Shown: positions 21,401 through 28,978, counted from the first letter of the stretch. The stretch: 64,000 bases of DNA from Glandiceps talaboti (GCF_964340395.1 NC_135562.1:5564134-5628133), one strand, 5' to 3'. Notes: generated by a model from the sequence alone, not told the origin. A program made the numbers and translations.

Positions 21401-22067
21401 ACCATAAACTATAAAGTTTCACATAATACAGGCCCTTAGAATGTCTTGCTTTCCCCTAGTAATATTACTAATATCTTCCATTTAACTTAGGTGGTCACGA
21501 GTAAGGTGGGAAGTAATTTGAAAACATATCTATTTTTAGATTTATTAATAATAGCATGGGGGGGGGGAAGAGTTATTATGAGGGCGTTGTATGTTGATGT
21601 GTGCGTCTCTGTCAACGAGAATTCACAAAATTAATTTCAGAGCTCGCAAAAACTGCAAAAATAAGACTCAGGGATGCAGAATTAAGTTAACAGCTAAGGA
21701 AGACGCAAACAAAACAAAAACAACACGTTTTCACTTTTAAGTTTAACCATCCCATTGTATCTTAATAGTTATAGGAAAACTCCCATTCACACGTCATTGC
21801 GCCAATCGCTAGATAATACACGTAAATAAAATCATGATTCAATTTCAATATAAGCGAAAAGTTACAACACTATTAGATTTTGGAGTGCCCTTGAAAATTT
21901 TGATCGCGCTACATGTAGAAGGAAAATACTACACGTAGGCTTTCGACGACACTCGATAGCGATAGCGCGCAAGTTGCAGCTAGACTGCCAGACTGGTGCA
22001 TATGTATCAAACTGTAACCCTTACCGTCATCAAAGTTCCTATTCCTGATATTTCTGTGTCTCGACAT
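5936..22067 (-). CDS. HBS1L: HBS1L: Hbs1-like translational GTPase / ribosome rescue factor, whole gene (16 coding exons)
   Basis: Joining the sixteen exons listed separately gives an uninterrupted 717-aa protein (2154 nt with stop); every junction has GT..AG and a matching phase. Human HBS1L is 684 aa. Order: acidic N-terminal region (residues 1-91), HBS1 N-terminal helical domain (about 95-140), Ser/Ala-rich linker (155-273), GTPase domain (about 292-500), then two EF-Tu-like beta-barrel domains to the C terminus. GTP-binding motifs are intact: G1 GHVDAGKST (298-306), G2 Thr in RGITMDVG (353-360), G3 DAPGH (375-379), G4 NKLD (437-440), G5 SGL (476-478). Hbs1 delivers Pelota to the empty A site of stalled ribosomes in no-go and non-stop decay. 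Introns span 16 kb. A large alternative exon after exon 4 encodes a SKI7-like domain. It shares a head-to-head promoter region with RPS21. Confidence 0.93.
6026..6288. repeat. ~90-bp tandem triplication covering the 3' splice site and start of HBS1L exon 16
   Basis: Three units (about 6026-6117, 6118-6202, 6203-6288) share GTAAAGTTCTATGCACACTG and GCATTACTTTGCTTAGGTA. The unit nearest the gene's 3' end is the functional exon. The middle unit has lost the AG acceptor and some coding bases. The outer unit keeps an acceptor but reaches an in-frame TAA after a few codons. Confidence 0.88.
6485..6585 (-). CDS. HBS1L: HBS1L exon 15 (domain III)
   Basis: Encodes [20 protein letters not shown] then [13 protein letters not shown]; human is [27 protein letters not shown]. 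The acceptor is CGTAAAG|GT; a nearer CAG (ending 6574) would drop the conserved VVFHYQ. Donor CCCAG|GTATGG, phase 0 in, phase 2 out. A (TA)n tract (6384-6432) follows in the intron. Confidence 0.93.
7173..7281 (-). CDS. HBS1L: HBS1L exon 14 (domain III)
   Basis: Encodes [20 protein letters not shown] then [17 protein letters not shown], matching human ARILIFNIEIPITKGFP. Acceptor ATCTAG|TG, donor CCCA|GTAAGT, phase 2 in, phase 0 out. Confidence 0.95.
7665..7880. repeat. Dispersed repeat, second copy of the AGCACTTAGGAGTCATGA family
   Basis: Carries GGTAATAAGCACTTAGGAGT and a tail with CACTGAACGATGAATGAGGA similar to 2242-2540; the core alone recurs at about 8696-8770. It lies within HBS1L intron 13. 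Confidence 0.55.
7981..8071 (-). CDS. HBS1L: HBS1L exon 13 (domain II)
   Basis: Encodes [20 protein letters not shown] then [10 protein letters not shown]; compare human ITLHDEPVDWAAAGDHVSL. Acceptor TATAG|CT, donor TCAA|GTAAGT, phase 1 in, phase 2 out. Confidence 0.92.
8363..8467 (-). CDS. HBS1L: HBS1L exon 12 (domain II)
   Basis: Encodes [20 protein letters not shown] then [15 protein letters not shown], the beta-barrel G-x-G-F-x-V-x-G-K-I turn typical of translational GTPase domain II. Acceptor ATACAG|GA, donor AAAA|GTAAGT, phase 1 in and out. Confidence 0.93.
8518..8645. repeat. Half copy of a foldback MITE (full copy at 25.70-25.95 kb)
   Basis: CTGGAAATGAAGGCATTTTC, TGGGTTCTGGAGAGTCATTT and TTACATCACCTACAATTACT match the left arm of the element in RPS21 intron 4. 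The opposite arm is absent, so this is a broken copy in HBS1L intron 11. Confidence 0.6.
8900..8968 (-). CDS. HBS1L: HBS1L exon 11
   Basis: Encodes [20 protein letters not shown] then VFK, the linker into EF-Tu-like domain II; human has [13 protein letters not shown] at this point. Acceptor CTACAG|AT, donor AAAG|GTAAGT, phase 1 in and out. Confidence 0.94.
9250..9367 (-). CDS. HBS1L: HBS1L exon 10 (G5 motif)
   Basis: Encodes [20 protein letters not shown] and [20 protein letters not shown], with G5 in CSGL. Acceptor AATTTAG|GA, donor ATTG|GTAAGT, phase 0 in, phase 1 out. Its first ~60 bp with the acceptor are part of a 110-bp unit present three times in tandem (9306-9590). This copy is chosen because only it continues into the full exon and a proper donor. 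Confidence 0.92.
9306..9590. repeat. 110-bp tandem triplication covering the 3' splice site and first half of HBS1L exon 10
   Basis: Units at 9306-9415, 9416-9525 and 9526-9590 (partial) share GTAAGATTTTCACCTGTTAA and ACCCACTACATGGGATATA with few differences. Each unit carries an exon-10 start preceded by an AG acceptor. The two extra, upstream copies are pseudo-exons inside the intron. Confidence 0.9.
10460..10681 (-). CDS. HBS1L: HBS1L exon 9 (G4 motif)
   Basis: Encodes [20 protein letters not shown], then [20 protein letters not shown], then [12 protein letters not shown] with the guanine-specificity NKLD. Exactly 74 codons, phase 0 on both sides; acceptor ACATAG|GC, donor TTTAAG|GTAAGA. 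Confidence 0.95.
10706..10851. mobile_element. 146-bp MITE-like foldback element in HBS1L intron 8
   Basis: Perfect 21-bp inverted termini AGTTATTACCCGATATCACC(T), at 10706-10726 and 10831-10851, enclose about 100 bp with no ORF. Internal ATGGCACGAATGGTGATACG and CATTTCCACATAGTGATATG extend partial pairing. Typical of a non-autonomous DNA transposon. Confidence 0.7.
10994..11134. mobile_element. Foldback element in HBS1L intron 8
   Basis: Arms GTTTATAGC...AGTGTGAAAGTATACTGTTT and AAACAGTATACTTTTACACT...GCTATAAAC are inverted copies with one mismatch in the inner 20 bp and a looser middle. No coding potential. Confidence 0.6.
11222..11339 (-). CDS. HBS1L: HBS1L exon 8 (G2 and G3 motifs)
   Basis: Encodes [20 protein letters not shown] then [20 protein letters not shown]: switch I threonine and the G3 DAPGH. 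Acceptor TTGACAG|GG, donor CTCAG|GTCAGT, leaving phase 0. Confidence 0.95.
11571..11809 (-). CDS. HBS1L: HBS1L exon 7 (P-loop of the GTPase domain)
   Basis: Acceptor ATGCAG|AC in phase 0. It encodes [20 protein letters not shown], then [13 protein letters not shown] (G1), then the very conserved [20 protein letters not shown] and [12 protein letters not shown]. The donor is AAAG|GTGAGT, phase 2. Near-identical to the vertebrate HBS1L segment. Confidence 0.96.
12564..12728. mobile_element. Foldback element with 15-bp arms in HBS1L intron 6
   Basis: ATCAGTGTGCCCTCT (12564-12578) is perfectly inverted at 12714-12728. The interior (GAGGAACACCAAATTTTGGT) has diverged relatives at about 5215-5310 and 15060-15180, so this is a member of a small dispersed family. 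Confidence 0.55.
13925..14092. mobile_element. 168-bp MITE with 54-bp perfect inverted arms and 11-bp target-site duplication
   Basis: The left arm 13925-13978 and right arm 14039-14092 are exact reverse complements over 54 bp (termini AGTCTCGCTGCCAGACTCGT). The interior has a second inverted pair (GCGAAAAGAGAGG / CCTCTCTTCTCGC). The element is flanked by ACTAAAACTCT at 13914-13924 and 14093-14103, an exact 11-bp duplication. GC content is well above the flanks. Arm identity with no decay implies a young insertion. It lies in HBS1L intron 6, about 115 bp downstream of exon 6's donor. Confidence 0.85.
14207..14402 (-). CDS. HBS1L: HBS1L exon 6 (Ala/Ser-rich linker)
   Basis: Acceptor TTTTTTTTAG|GG, donor CTTCCG|GTAAGA; phase 2 in, phase 0 out. 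Encodes [20 protein letters not shown], an alanine run, and [21 protein letters not shown] disordered spacer between the N-terminal domain and the GTPase; the CAG/GCA-rich Ala tract may vary in length. Confidence 0.86.
14547..14886. mobile_element. 340-bp foldback MITE, reference copy of a family of three
   Basis: Outer arms TTAAAATGGCCATATGGATG... and ...CATCCATATGGCCATTTTAA are inverted across most of the element, including AGAACATATACCAAGTC / GACTTGGTATATGTTCT. The centre holds TTGTTATTGTACATACAATA. Related copies are at 33.77-33.98 kb (half) and 48.78-49.42 kb (with a nested SINE). It lies in HBS1L intron 5. Confidence 0.8.
15332..15491 (-). CDS. HBS1L: HBS1L exon 5 (linker)
   Basis: Acceptor ACACCAG|GA and donor TCAAG|GTGAGA; phase 1 in, phase 2 out. 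Encodes the low-complexity linker [20 protein letters not shown] through [16 protein letters not shown]. It joins equally well to exon 4 or, because phases match, to the donor at the end of the SKI7-like exon. Confidence 0.85.
15620..15625 (-). terminator. AATAAA downstream of the SKI7-like exon
   Basis: AATAAA on the minus strand lies about 535 bp beyond the TAA of the alternative exon and upstream of exon 5. It could terminate the short isoform transcript if the exon is used as a last exon, as in vertebrates. Inference only. Confidence 0.3.
16159..18065 (-). CDS. HBS1L: HBS1L alternative exon encoding the SKI7-like region (HBS1LV3-type isoform)
   Basis: One frame stays open from 18138 to a TAA at 16159-16161 inside HBS1L intron 4. 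The only well-placed 3' splice site of the phase needed after exon 4 is CCACCAG|GT (exon start 18065), giving about 634 extra residues and a ~789-aa isoform. The protein is low-complexity Ser/Leu-rich with many SLxxLa repeats ([30 protein letters not shown]), then a basic patch [16 protein letters not shown], then [10 protein letters not shown] and a C-terminal [18 protein letters not shown]. In vertebrates the short HBS1L isoform made with such an exon links the cytoplasmic exosome to the SKI complex; the Pro-Phe-Asp-Phe..Pro-Ser-Pro-Asp-Asp block matches my memory of that isoform. The last 24 residues look like intron read-through after a donor at 16223. The exact 5' border is less sure; 18137 is an alternative. 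Confidence 0.82.
19309..19497 (-). CDS. HBS1L: HBS1L exon 4 (HBS1 N-terminal domain)
   Basis: Encodes [20 protein letters not shown] followed by [17 protein letters not shown], the UBA-like three-helix HBS1_N domain, which contacts the ribosome in the canonical protein. It ends KKEG in phase 1 with donor AAG|GTAGGA. This is the branch point: it can join exon 5 (canonical) or the large SKI7-like exon. Confidence 0.92.
19600..19905. repeat. Diverged ~150-bp tandem duplication in HBS1L intron 3, ending in a poly-G tract
   Basis: GAAACACAACAGTTTGAC...ACCTGATCAACTC.TCCAGTGT occurs at about 19671-19750 and 19810-19895, with a partial third unit near 19615. The array runs into a G24 tract (19902-19925), 37 bp downstream of the exon 3 donor. 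Confidence 0.7.
19963..20124 (-). CDS. HBS1L: HBS1L exon 3
   Basis: Encodes [18 protein letters not shown], then a Glu-rich run ([12 protein letters not shown]), then [17 protein letters not shown]. It starts like the human STAAQF block and continues the acidic N-terminal region. Acceptor ACACAG|CT, donor GAAG|GTAAAT, phase 1 in and out. Confidence 0.88.
20855..20923 (-). CDS. HBS1L: HBS1L exon 2
   Basis: Encodes [20 protein letters not shown] then PST. The block [13 protein letters not shown] is the conserved acidic N-terminal motif of animal HBS1L. The acceptor is TTGCAG|AG and the donor ACAG|GTGA; phase 1 in and out. Confidence 0.92.
22025..22067 (-). CDS. HBS1L: HBS1L exon 1 (start codon)
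   Basis: ATG at 22067-22065 begins [14 protein letters not shown], close to the vertebrate HBS1L N terminus (MARHRNVRGYNYDEDF). The donor is ACG|GTAAGG and the exon ends in phase 1. Confidence 0.88.
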
Positions 22068-22515
22068 TTTCGGTTACTACTCTTTTGAACTCAAAGAATC
22101 CCCGCGAGTGTCATCGAACACAAGCAATTATCAAATGTTTTTCTGAACACTGGACTTCTGCACCTCAAGACCACCGCCATTTTGGAAAAGGGCGACCTCA
22201 GTCGTGAAGCGGTTTAGGCCGACTTTTGCCGAAGGTGGGACGAAACCAATATACTTTGAGGGTTATCGATATTATACACGCATTTTGTCCCAGGAGTCAG
22301 GTGATAAGAATGGTATGCTTTACCTGTTTTTGAAATTATACAAAGTTTACAATGCATTGCTAAGTAATTTCAATGAAAAGCAATCGAAATGTGTTCGTTT
22401 ACATAAAAAGATTTTATATTATACTCACCTGGAATTCAGTCTCACCCCTAGTAGTTCAAGTCACGAACAAAAATGTTGTACGAGATAATGTACGTGAATT
22501 GAAGCGCCATGCTCG
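22068..22515. promoter_or_regulatory. Bidirectional promoter region between HBS1L (minus) and RPS21 (plus)
   Basis: Only about 450 bp separates the HBS1L start codon from the likely RPS21 5' exon. A CCGCCATTTT element (22174-22183; AAAATGGCGG on the minus strand) matches the YY1 consensus and lies about 110 bp upstream of the HBS1L ATG, a place where YY1 sites usually mark transcription starts. No TATA box is seen. Confidence 0.5.
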
Positions 22516-22554
22516 TTCTCTTGAACCCATTCTCGTCACTTGTGAACCGACACA
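22516..22554 (+). other. RPS21: RPS21 probable non-coding first exon
   Basis: A GTAAGT donor follows ACCGACACA at 22555, and CTCGTTCTCTTGAACC upstream is suitable for a TOP start. The next acceptor is TTCTTAG (ending 22659), followed by 16 nt of leader and the ATG. The cap site is inferred. Confidence 0.4.
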
Positions 22555-22659
22555 GTAAGTACTCCAACAGTTTTGATGAATTCTGCATTAACTGCGGCCC
22601 AATCGGTCTTGATAATTAGTCACGACAACTCTCTAATATCCAATCTTTATCATTCTTAG

Positions 22660-22725
22660 GAAATAAATAGCCAAGATGCAGAACGAAGCCGGAGAATGCG
22701 TTGATATGTACATCCCACGTAAATG
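22660..22725 (+). CDS. RPS21: RPS21 exon 2 (start codon at 22676)
   Basis: Acceptor CATTCTTAG|GA; leader AAATAAATAGCCAAG then ATG in good context. Encodes [16 protein letters not shown] plus two bases; donor AATG|GTAAGT. Confidence 0.95.
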
Positions 22726-25700
22726 GTAAGTCGTACAGGCAGGAAGGTACCACATGAGAGTAGATGTGAAGCCATAGACACAACTGTTGGTACATGTAAT
22801 ATATACATATGGCTATATTTCATATCTATGTTTTTCCTATGAATCCAATTCAGATGAGAGTACGTTTTAGTAATTTGTGGTTTGACAATGTTTGCCCCAT
22901 GTCTTTGGGAAATCAAGATTGGGGATCATAAATATATAATTGAATGAATAATCATAGAAATTACATTTCATTTCCAATCTCATTAATGACAGACTGAAAG
23001 AATGTCCAGAATGATTGAAGAACAGTGGTCCAACTGTATTATTTGTGTACAAACTAGGGAGTTACACGTAGGGTAACAGTTAGTATCGAGGGTGGAACAC
23101 CTGAGGTTCGGGCAAAGCCCTCACTGCGAACTTTGTTCGCTTATCGGATCAGAAGAAAGCCTAATCGTCTAGTAGCAGCAAGATTAATAATATTATAAGA
23201 TTAATAGTCAAGCTCTTTCAGAGCAGGTGAGGGCAGAGCGACATGACATACCTTACAGTCTAGATTTTGAAGTGTTTATAGACAAAAGGTGATTTTCATT
23301 GACCCTTATTTTTCTGTCCTTTCTTTCTTAGCTGTGCAAGCAACAGAATAATAGCAGCTAAGGATCATGCATCTATTCAGATAAATGTTGCAGAGGTAAG
23401 ATAAATGTTAAATTATGATCTAGTTCCTATATGTGCTACAATCATCTGAATCATCTCCACCATATAGTCAGATGAATTTCTACAGCACAGCATTCCGTTC
23501 TTACCACCAACAGCAATAGTTTATGCTATTGGAGTGTTGATATAAACATGGTGATGTTATTGCATTGCCACATGATTAAGACTGGATGGTGGAGCTCATA
23601 GTAAGCATTTTGCATAGTGACTGTCTGGATGACGTAACCAATTACTACTACTGTCTGTCAGTGTGTGATGGATTACTACTGACATGTATTGTTCATCCCT
23701 TCCCCAGTAGGAGATTTATGTAGATTTTTGATAGAATTTGTCCATTTGACTATACGTTAGAAAGAGATCATAGAGAAAGATGACACATATAGTAACTAGA
23801 CTAGTAAAATTATTGTTGATACACACATACTGAAAGTTTGAATGTTGGATCAAATTATTGAATTCCCTCCTAATGCACCAGTTATGTACAGATAGAACTG
23901 CATGAATGCATTTATCTCGCAGTTTTTGCTAAAATTTTGGATGCCTGGTAACAGAAGTGGGAAATCTGTCAAAACTGGTATATATTTTCACACATTTTAC
24001 TATGTTTTGTGGAACCTCTGTAAAACTCTGTAGAGATTTTACCTTCCTGCTAGAACTATGCTACCGATCGGATAATGGAAATGCTGTCACACCTCAACCA
24101 TATTCTTCAATTTTGTTAATTTGCTGTTTCACGTAGTAGCAACTATAGTAGGACTTGTCAGCACTAATGGCAGACATGTGGATTTAAATGTATCCCCCTT
24201 GCTATAACTTAAAGCTTGTGATGACAGTCTTGCATATATGTAATTGTTTGTGAGTTCTAGTATGCCCTCTAGGCAAGTCTGACTTGTCCAGTAACAAGCC
24301 TGGTTCAAATGGGATTACAATTTGGCTGAGAGAAACAGTTGTCTCACAAAGCTGTAGAAAAAGTTAACCTTATGGCTCCACTGATAACATAGCAGTAATG
24401 TGAGCACCTGGGAATGAATCGTGGGCCTTTAATCTTCTACATACTCAATGATTACGTCTGTGAACAATTATGTCTGTATTGTGTTGATAGGTTTACTGCT
24501 AGGTATGTGTTTGCAGTATGAACATAGACACTTGACTTGTACAACAGAGATATTTTAAATAAAACAATAACAAATTGCAATTAATTTTTGGTTTTGCGTA
24601 TTACCTATCTGTAGGTTGATGAGACCACTGGCCGATACAATGGCACATACAAGACATATGCTCTGTGTGGCACCATTAGGAGAATGGTAAGTATTGTAGT
24701 CAATTGAGTCATGTGCACACTGTCTTAAACTCTTGGTTTGAATGTTGATAGAGTGATATGATAGTGAAGATAGTACATGTATATATAGTAAACATTTATA
24801 AAGTGTCTTGTACAGTGAATGGCATCTTCACATACGTTGTACCATAGACCCAGTGTGTGTCTCTAGGGTGTATGGTTGTACAGTGTAGTGTATTACATAA
24901 GACATTTGAGGAAGGAGGCTGAATGCCTCCAAAAGCTTATATCTTATATCGCCACAGTTAATCTTGGTCAAAAGTGCTACTAGATCTTAGATTTACATGG
25001 CTACATCTAACTACTTACCCCTGGCACAGACCTATAATGTCACAATGGCCCTGTACAGCATTCTGGAAGCATACAATCCATTGCAGTCACTGTAAGCACA
25101 TTAGGTTAAGCCCTTCATAAAACAGTCCTTGTCCTACTAGGTTCCCAGTTATACAGCTACGTTGACTGCAGCACAGTTGTGATTGAAATCTTGCCAAAGG
25201 TCTTCAGCCAGTCAGAAACAAACGAGAATGTTCAAATTCAAACCATCGTCTTCTGGAGTCTGAGTAACCCACTCTAATCATTCAACTATGCAATTCCAAA
25301 ATAGTAAAAACAGTCCTTTGACAAAACTTATACAGTGTTTATGTTTTGAATTTTTATGCAACAATTGTGAACTTAGTTCTTCATGATTTTCAATCATAAT
25401 AACCAGTTTATTATTTTCTTTCAAACACCAGGGAGAATCAGATGATTCAATAAACCGCCTTGCACTGAGAGATGGCGTAATTTCCAAGTAAGTTTCTCTA
25501 CTCATATTTATGTAACAAACCTTTGATTTGTGCTGTTTGTGGTAATTAGGAAGTCCAGAAATTGCCAGCCACATCTGGAAAATCCTGGGGGGGAAATCAA
25601 ATACCCAGGGAATAAGATATATATATGTGTATATAGTTAACCACAAATGTGGAAAATTTCCATAGCCTGTTAATAAACTTCATGGTGTGATATTGACATT

Positions 25701-26182
25701 TAAGGGGAACACCATTTGAGGGACTGGAAATAAAGGCATTTTCATAAACTGGGGGTTCTGAAGAGTCATTGTATGATTTTATATCACCTAAAATTACTTG
25801 TGATTTCTTAGAAATATCAAGTTGACTTTTAACGTCATTTGGGGAATGTAGGTGATGTAAAATTATGAAATTAGTACTCGTGCTCTCCAGAACCCAAAGT
25901 TTAAAAAAAAATGTCTGTATTTCCTGGAGTGGTGTTTCCGTTTAAGTGGCAGTTTAATTTTGACATGTGCTCCAAAATAATCTGCCAACTAAGTGATTCG
26001 TGGTGAGAAACTGAAAATCTAAATGTATGTGACCAAAACTACTGTGTGTTCAAATGAATATTGTTACTTTTCTTGGTGGTCAAACATTTGGTGAAGCATC
26101 CTTCTGCAACACTACAGCTCACTATGATATTTCTATCAATATTGTTCTATTCTGCTTTCATTTTAGGAACTTCTCAACCTAA
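22676..26182 (+). CDS. RPS21: RPS21: 40S ribosomal protein eS21, whole gene (5 coding exons)
   Basis: Exons 22676-22725, 23332-23395, 24615-24686, 25432-25487 and 26167-26182 join in phase to an 85-aa protein (family length 81-87). It begins [16 protein letters not shown] and contains [60 protein letters not shown] and ends ISKNFST. eS21 sits on the small-subunit body and is needed for late 18S rRNA maturation. A non-coding 5' exon probably ends at 22554 (ACACA|GTAAGT), with a pyrimidine-rich CTCGTTCTCTT just upstream as expected for a TOP mRNA. The usual RKCSASNR reads RKCCASNR here. Identity is certain. Confidence 0.96.
23332..23395 (+). CDS. RPS21: RPS21 exon 3
   Basis: Acceptor TTTCTTAG|CT after a strong pyrimidine tract; encodes [20 protein letters not shown] and AE; donor GAG|GTAAGA, phase 0. 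Confidence 0.95.
24615..24686 (+). CDS. RPS21: RPS21 exon 4
   Basis: Acceptor ATCTGTAG|GT; encodes [20 protein letters not shown] and IRRM; donor ATG|GTAAGT, phase 0. Confidence 0.96.
25432..25487 (+). CDS. RPS21: RPS21 exon 5
   Basis: Acceptor AACACCAG|GG; encodes [18 protein letters not shown] and two bases of the next Lys; donor CCAA|GTAAGT. Confidence 0.96.
25698..25945. mobile_element. ~245-bp foldback MITE in RPS21 intron 5 (last intron)
   Basis: Left GAACACCATTTGAGGGACTG...GGGTTCTGAAGAG...TATATCACCTAAA is inverted on the right as TAGGTGATGTAAAA...CTCCAGAACCC...CTGGAGTGGTGTTTCC, with scattered mismatches. A half copy is at 8518-8645. Confidence 0.75.
26167..26182 (+). CDS. RPS21: RPS21 exon 6 (stop)
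   Basis: Acceptor CATTTTAG|GA; completes KNFST and TAA at 26180-26182. A tiny last coding exon is usual for this gene. Confidence 0.93.
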
Positions 26183-26258
26183 AAGAAGAAAAAGAGATAT
26201 TACACAGTGAACATCTTGTGTTTTATTTAAAATGACGTGTAATTCATGCATTTGGAAA

Positions 26259-26264
26259 AATAAA
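26259..26264 (+). terminator. RPS21 AATAAA polyadenylation signal
   Basis: AATAAA lies 77 bp after the stop codon, followed by a T/G-rich stretch, fitting the short 3'UTR of ribosomal protein genes. Confidence 0.75.
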
Positions 26265-28180
26265 CCGAGTGTGACTTTCACATAGAATTGTTTTATGGCA
26301 TTGTGTATTTTTATTTGTGTATATGTAACTTCTCTATCTAGCTATGTGTATATGTGTATACCATTAGTTTTACTCAAACAAAAGTCAAGAAATCTGCCAT
26401 CTAAGTTTACTAGTATGTTGTTTCAACAAAACTGAAGAAATGTGCACACATTGGTTATATCATGCCTTTTAAAGGGTTGTGGCCTCCGCCATGAAGAATG
26501 AAATTACATGTATAAAAAAAATGCTGTGCTTCAGAGGGGGAGGGGGAGGGAATAAAACATTCTAACAAGACAAATGGCAGTAGGAGGTATGGATAAAATG
26601 TTCGAGAGTGAATACAAGTGATACAAAAAATTACAGATGAGAGCAGAGTGGAGTTGAATACTGCCCTCAGGTGTTGTACAGCAGACCACTGAGATTAGCA
26701 TGAGAAGGCTTGATGTTGGTTGTCGGCTGTACAGAAGTCAAGTGATTAGTGAATAGTTCAGAATGAACTCTTACGAAAGAAATACTTAAATAGGATTGTA
26801 TTGATAAGTATATGTGATTCCCCAGTATTTTTTCTTTGTTCAGCCAAGGAAAATATGAGTGACCTAAGGGGTCTGTATCACTATGAATCTAGTCAAGAGT
26901 ATTTACCTATTGCATGAGGAAAATATTAGAAAATAACAATTATACCACTGCCAGGAATATCAGAAAAATCGGGGAAAGTAATGGCAATTTTGACTGGTAT
27001 TTCGAACATCGCAGAACCAGGGGATAAATTCCATATTATTGGCTTATGCATGTTATAATTATGATATTAAGCAAAAACGATAAGTGAAATTGTCTATGGA
27101 AATGTTTCCACAACTTTCAGCAAGTTATATTTTTGATCTTGATGACGAATATACCGTGATTGATAACTAGTGCAGCCAGACATCTACGGATATTTACTTA
27201 CAATTACAAACATATTAAAGAAATTTCAAAAGCACATGACGATCCAGATCATACTTTCAATTATCACTTACCTCTAAGCATCAATTATCACGAGATTGGC
27301 AATTTACTAAAATATAAATGAATGAAAATTTAGTGTGGGTGTCGAGTTCCTGGACAATGAACCGTAGGCGTAGACGTTGCTTTCCAACGTCTACGAATCA
27401 ACTATAGTTGAATGATCATGTGTGTAGCTGAGGTAAGACTTACCGGGTATGATATGGGAAAACCTATCATAGCTGTAATATTTCACTTTTATCATAGAGA
27501 TACATAAAGCCTTTAATAACACAACATTTGGGTAATATCATTCGTACTACAGAACCGATCCTGAGCGACTGTGAATAGCAAAAATATGATCTGAACGACA
27601 AATGAGTTCGAGTCAGGGACCATCTAGCGCCAGCAACGGTAGACATTCCACGCTTATCCTCGCGATAAAACTTTGCATCTATTTGTCTGATCACTGCACT
27701 GTAAACCTAAAAGATTTGGCCTAAGGGCGACGGTATATGTACAAATGTATGTAACATTGTAACGTTATTTATTTCTTCTTTTTTTTAATATATAAAAATG
27801 AAATTTCAAAAAGAACCACAAAAATACAAATAAACAAAACGAATATACATCAGCTTCTGACACTAGTCATATTGCAACATTTGTAGAGTGATCATGTGAG
27901 CGACCGGCATTTTAAATTTATGGGTGGCTTTTATCGCATGACCGATTCTTCATTGAGAGAAATATTAGCTTTATAATCCGTAGTATCCCTTGCGGACGCT
28001 ATCTCTTCTGTTGAAGGCTATCACAATAGGGCCGGAAAGAACCCCGGAAGTTGACTGATGCTCAGAAAACTGTGAAAGACCTGGATGGATACAATATTGA
28101 CTTAGCGATGGGGCCTGCGGCCTTAGTGGGTCAAATACAGTGCTGTATAATGATTCAGAAACAAGGATTTATTATCAGCT
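26265..28180. other. Intergenic region downstream of RPS21; no gene recognised
   Basis: AT-rich single-copy-looking sequence. A G-rich tract (GGGGGAGGGGGAGGG) occurs at about 26536-26549. A minus-strand frame around 27500-27694 has somewhat protein-like residues but no convincing splice partners. Confidence 0.4.
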
Positions 28181-28192
28181 TACATTAATCAC

Positions 28193-28298
28193 CTTTCTTG
28201 TAAATCTTCACTGAAATGTCACTTTTAGTTTTTAATCGACGGATAGTATCGAACGATCCAATGACGGCGATAGAGTTGATATCGGATGTCCGGATGTA
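28193..28298 (-). CDS. Possible orphan internal exon (unidentified)
   Basis: A strong acceptor (ACTTTTTCCTCTTCAG|TA) opens a frame encoding YIRTSDINSIAVIGSFDTIR then RLKTKSDISVKIYKK, and a donor AAAG|GTGATT closes it (phase 0 in, phase 1 out). Composition is protein-like and GC is higher than the flanks. I recognise no family and found no neighbouring exon, so it may belong to a gene divergent from ANKRD29, or be chance. Confidence 0.3.
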
Positions 28299-28428
28299 CT
28301 GAAGAGGAAAAAGTATGTTATTACTTGTACCATGGTTGTAGATAAAGAGTGGACTGCAATCATGAATTTGTATATGCATGTAACTGGAACAAACTTTTGG
28401 TCAATTAAAAGTAAATTACTAAGTAAAT

Positions 28429-28485
28429 AAGTTTGTTTGTTTGTTTGTTTGTTTGTTTGTTTGTTTATTTATTTATTTATTTATT
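28429..28485. repeat. (GTTT)n(ATTT)n microsatellite
   Basis: About nine GTTT units followed by about five ATTT units, a compound tetranucleotide tract. Confidence 0.9.
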
Positions 28486-28615
28486 TGAAAAAAAGGATGA
28501 GTCACGCGATGTTAACATAAAGTAGAAAGGTTTATATACGGTAGGACGTAGATAAGGGGTATACATATCTATATGGGCATTATGCGCATCGTTAACGTGC
28601 AATCATAAATATTCT

Positions 28616-28705
28616 TATCTATCTACCTATCTATCTAACTATCCATCCATCCATCGATCTGTCTGTCTGTCTGTCTGTCTGTCAGTCTATCTATCTATCT
28701 ATCTA

Positions 28706-28740
<35 letters not shown>

Positions 28741-28841
28741 GTCTATCTATCTATCTATCCATCAAACCATTTATCCGTCCGTCTGTCTGCCCCTACATGT
28801 ATGTCTGTTTGTTTGTCTATCTATCTCTCTACATGCGTGCA

Positions 28842-28878
<37 letters not shown>

Positions 28879-28899
28879 GTCTGTCTCTCTGTCTCTCTG

Positions 28900-28976
<77 letters not shown>
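28616..28976. repeat. Compound (CTAT)n / (CTGT)n / (CT)n satellite
   Basis: About 360 bp of alternating CTAT and CTGT tetranucleotides grading into about 32 CT units. Any reading frames across it are artefacts of the repeat. Confidence 0.95.

Positions 28977-28978
<2 letters not shown>

Noticed and set aside
24218-24284. C/D snoRNA-like GTGATGA...CTGA pair in RPS21 intron 3
   Set aside because: The boxes are 66 bases apart but no terminal stem forms outside them and there is no clear D'/guide arrangement.
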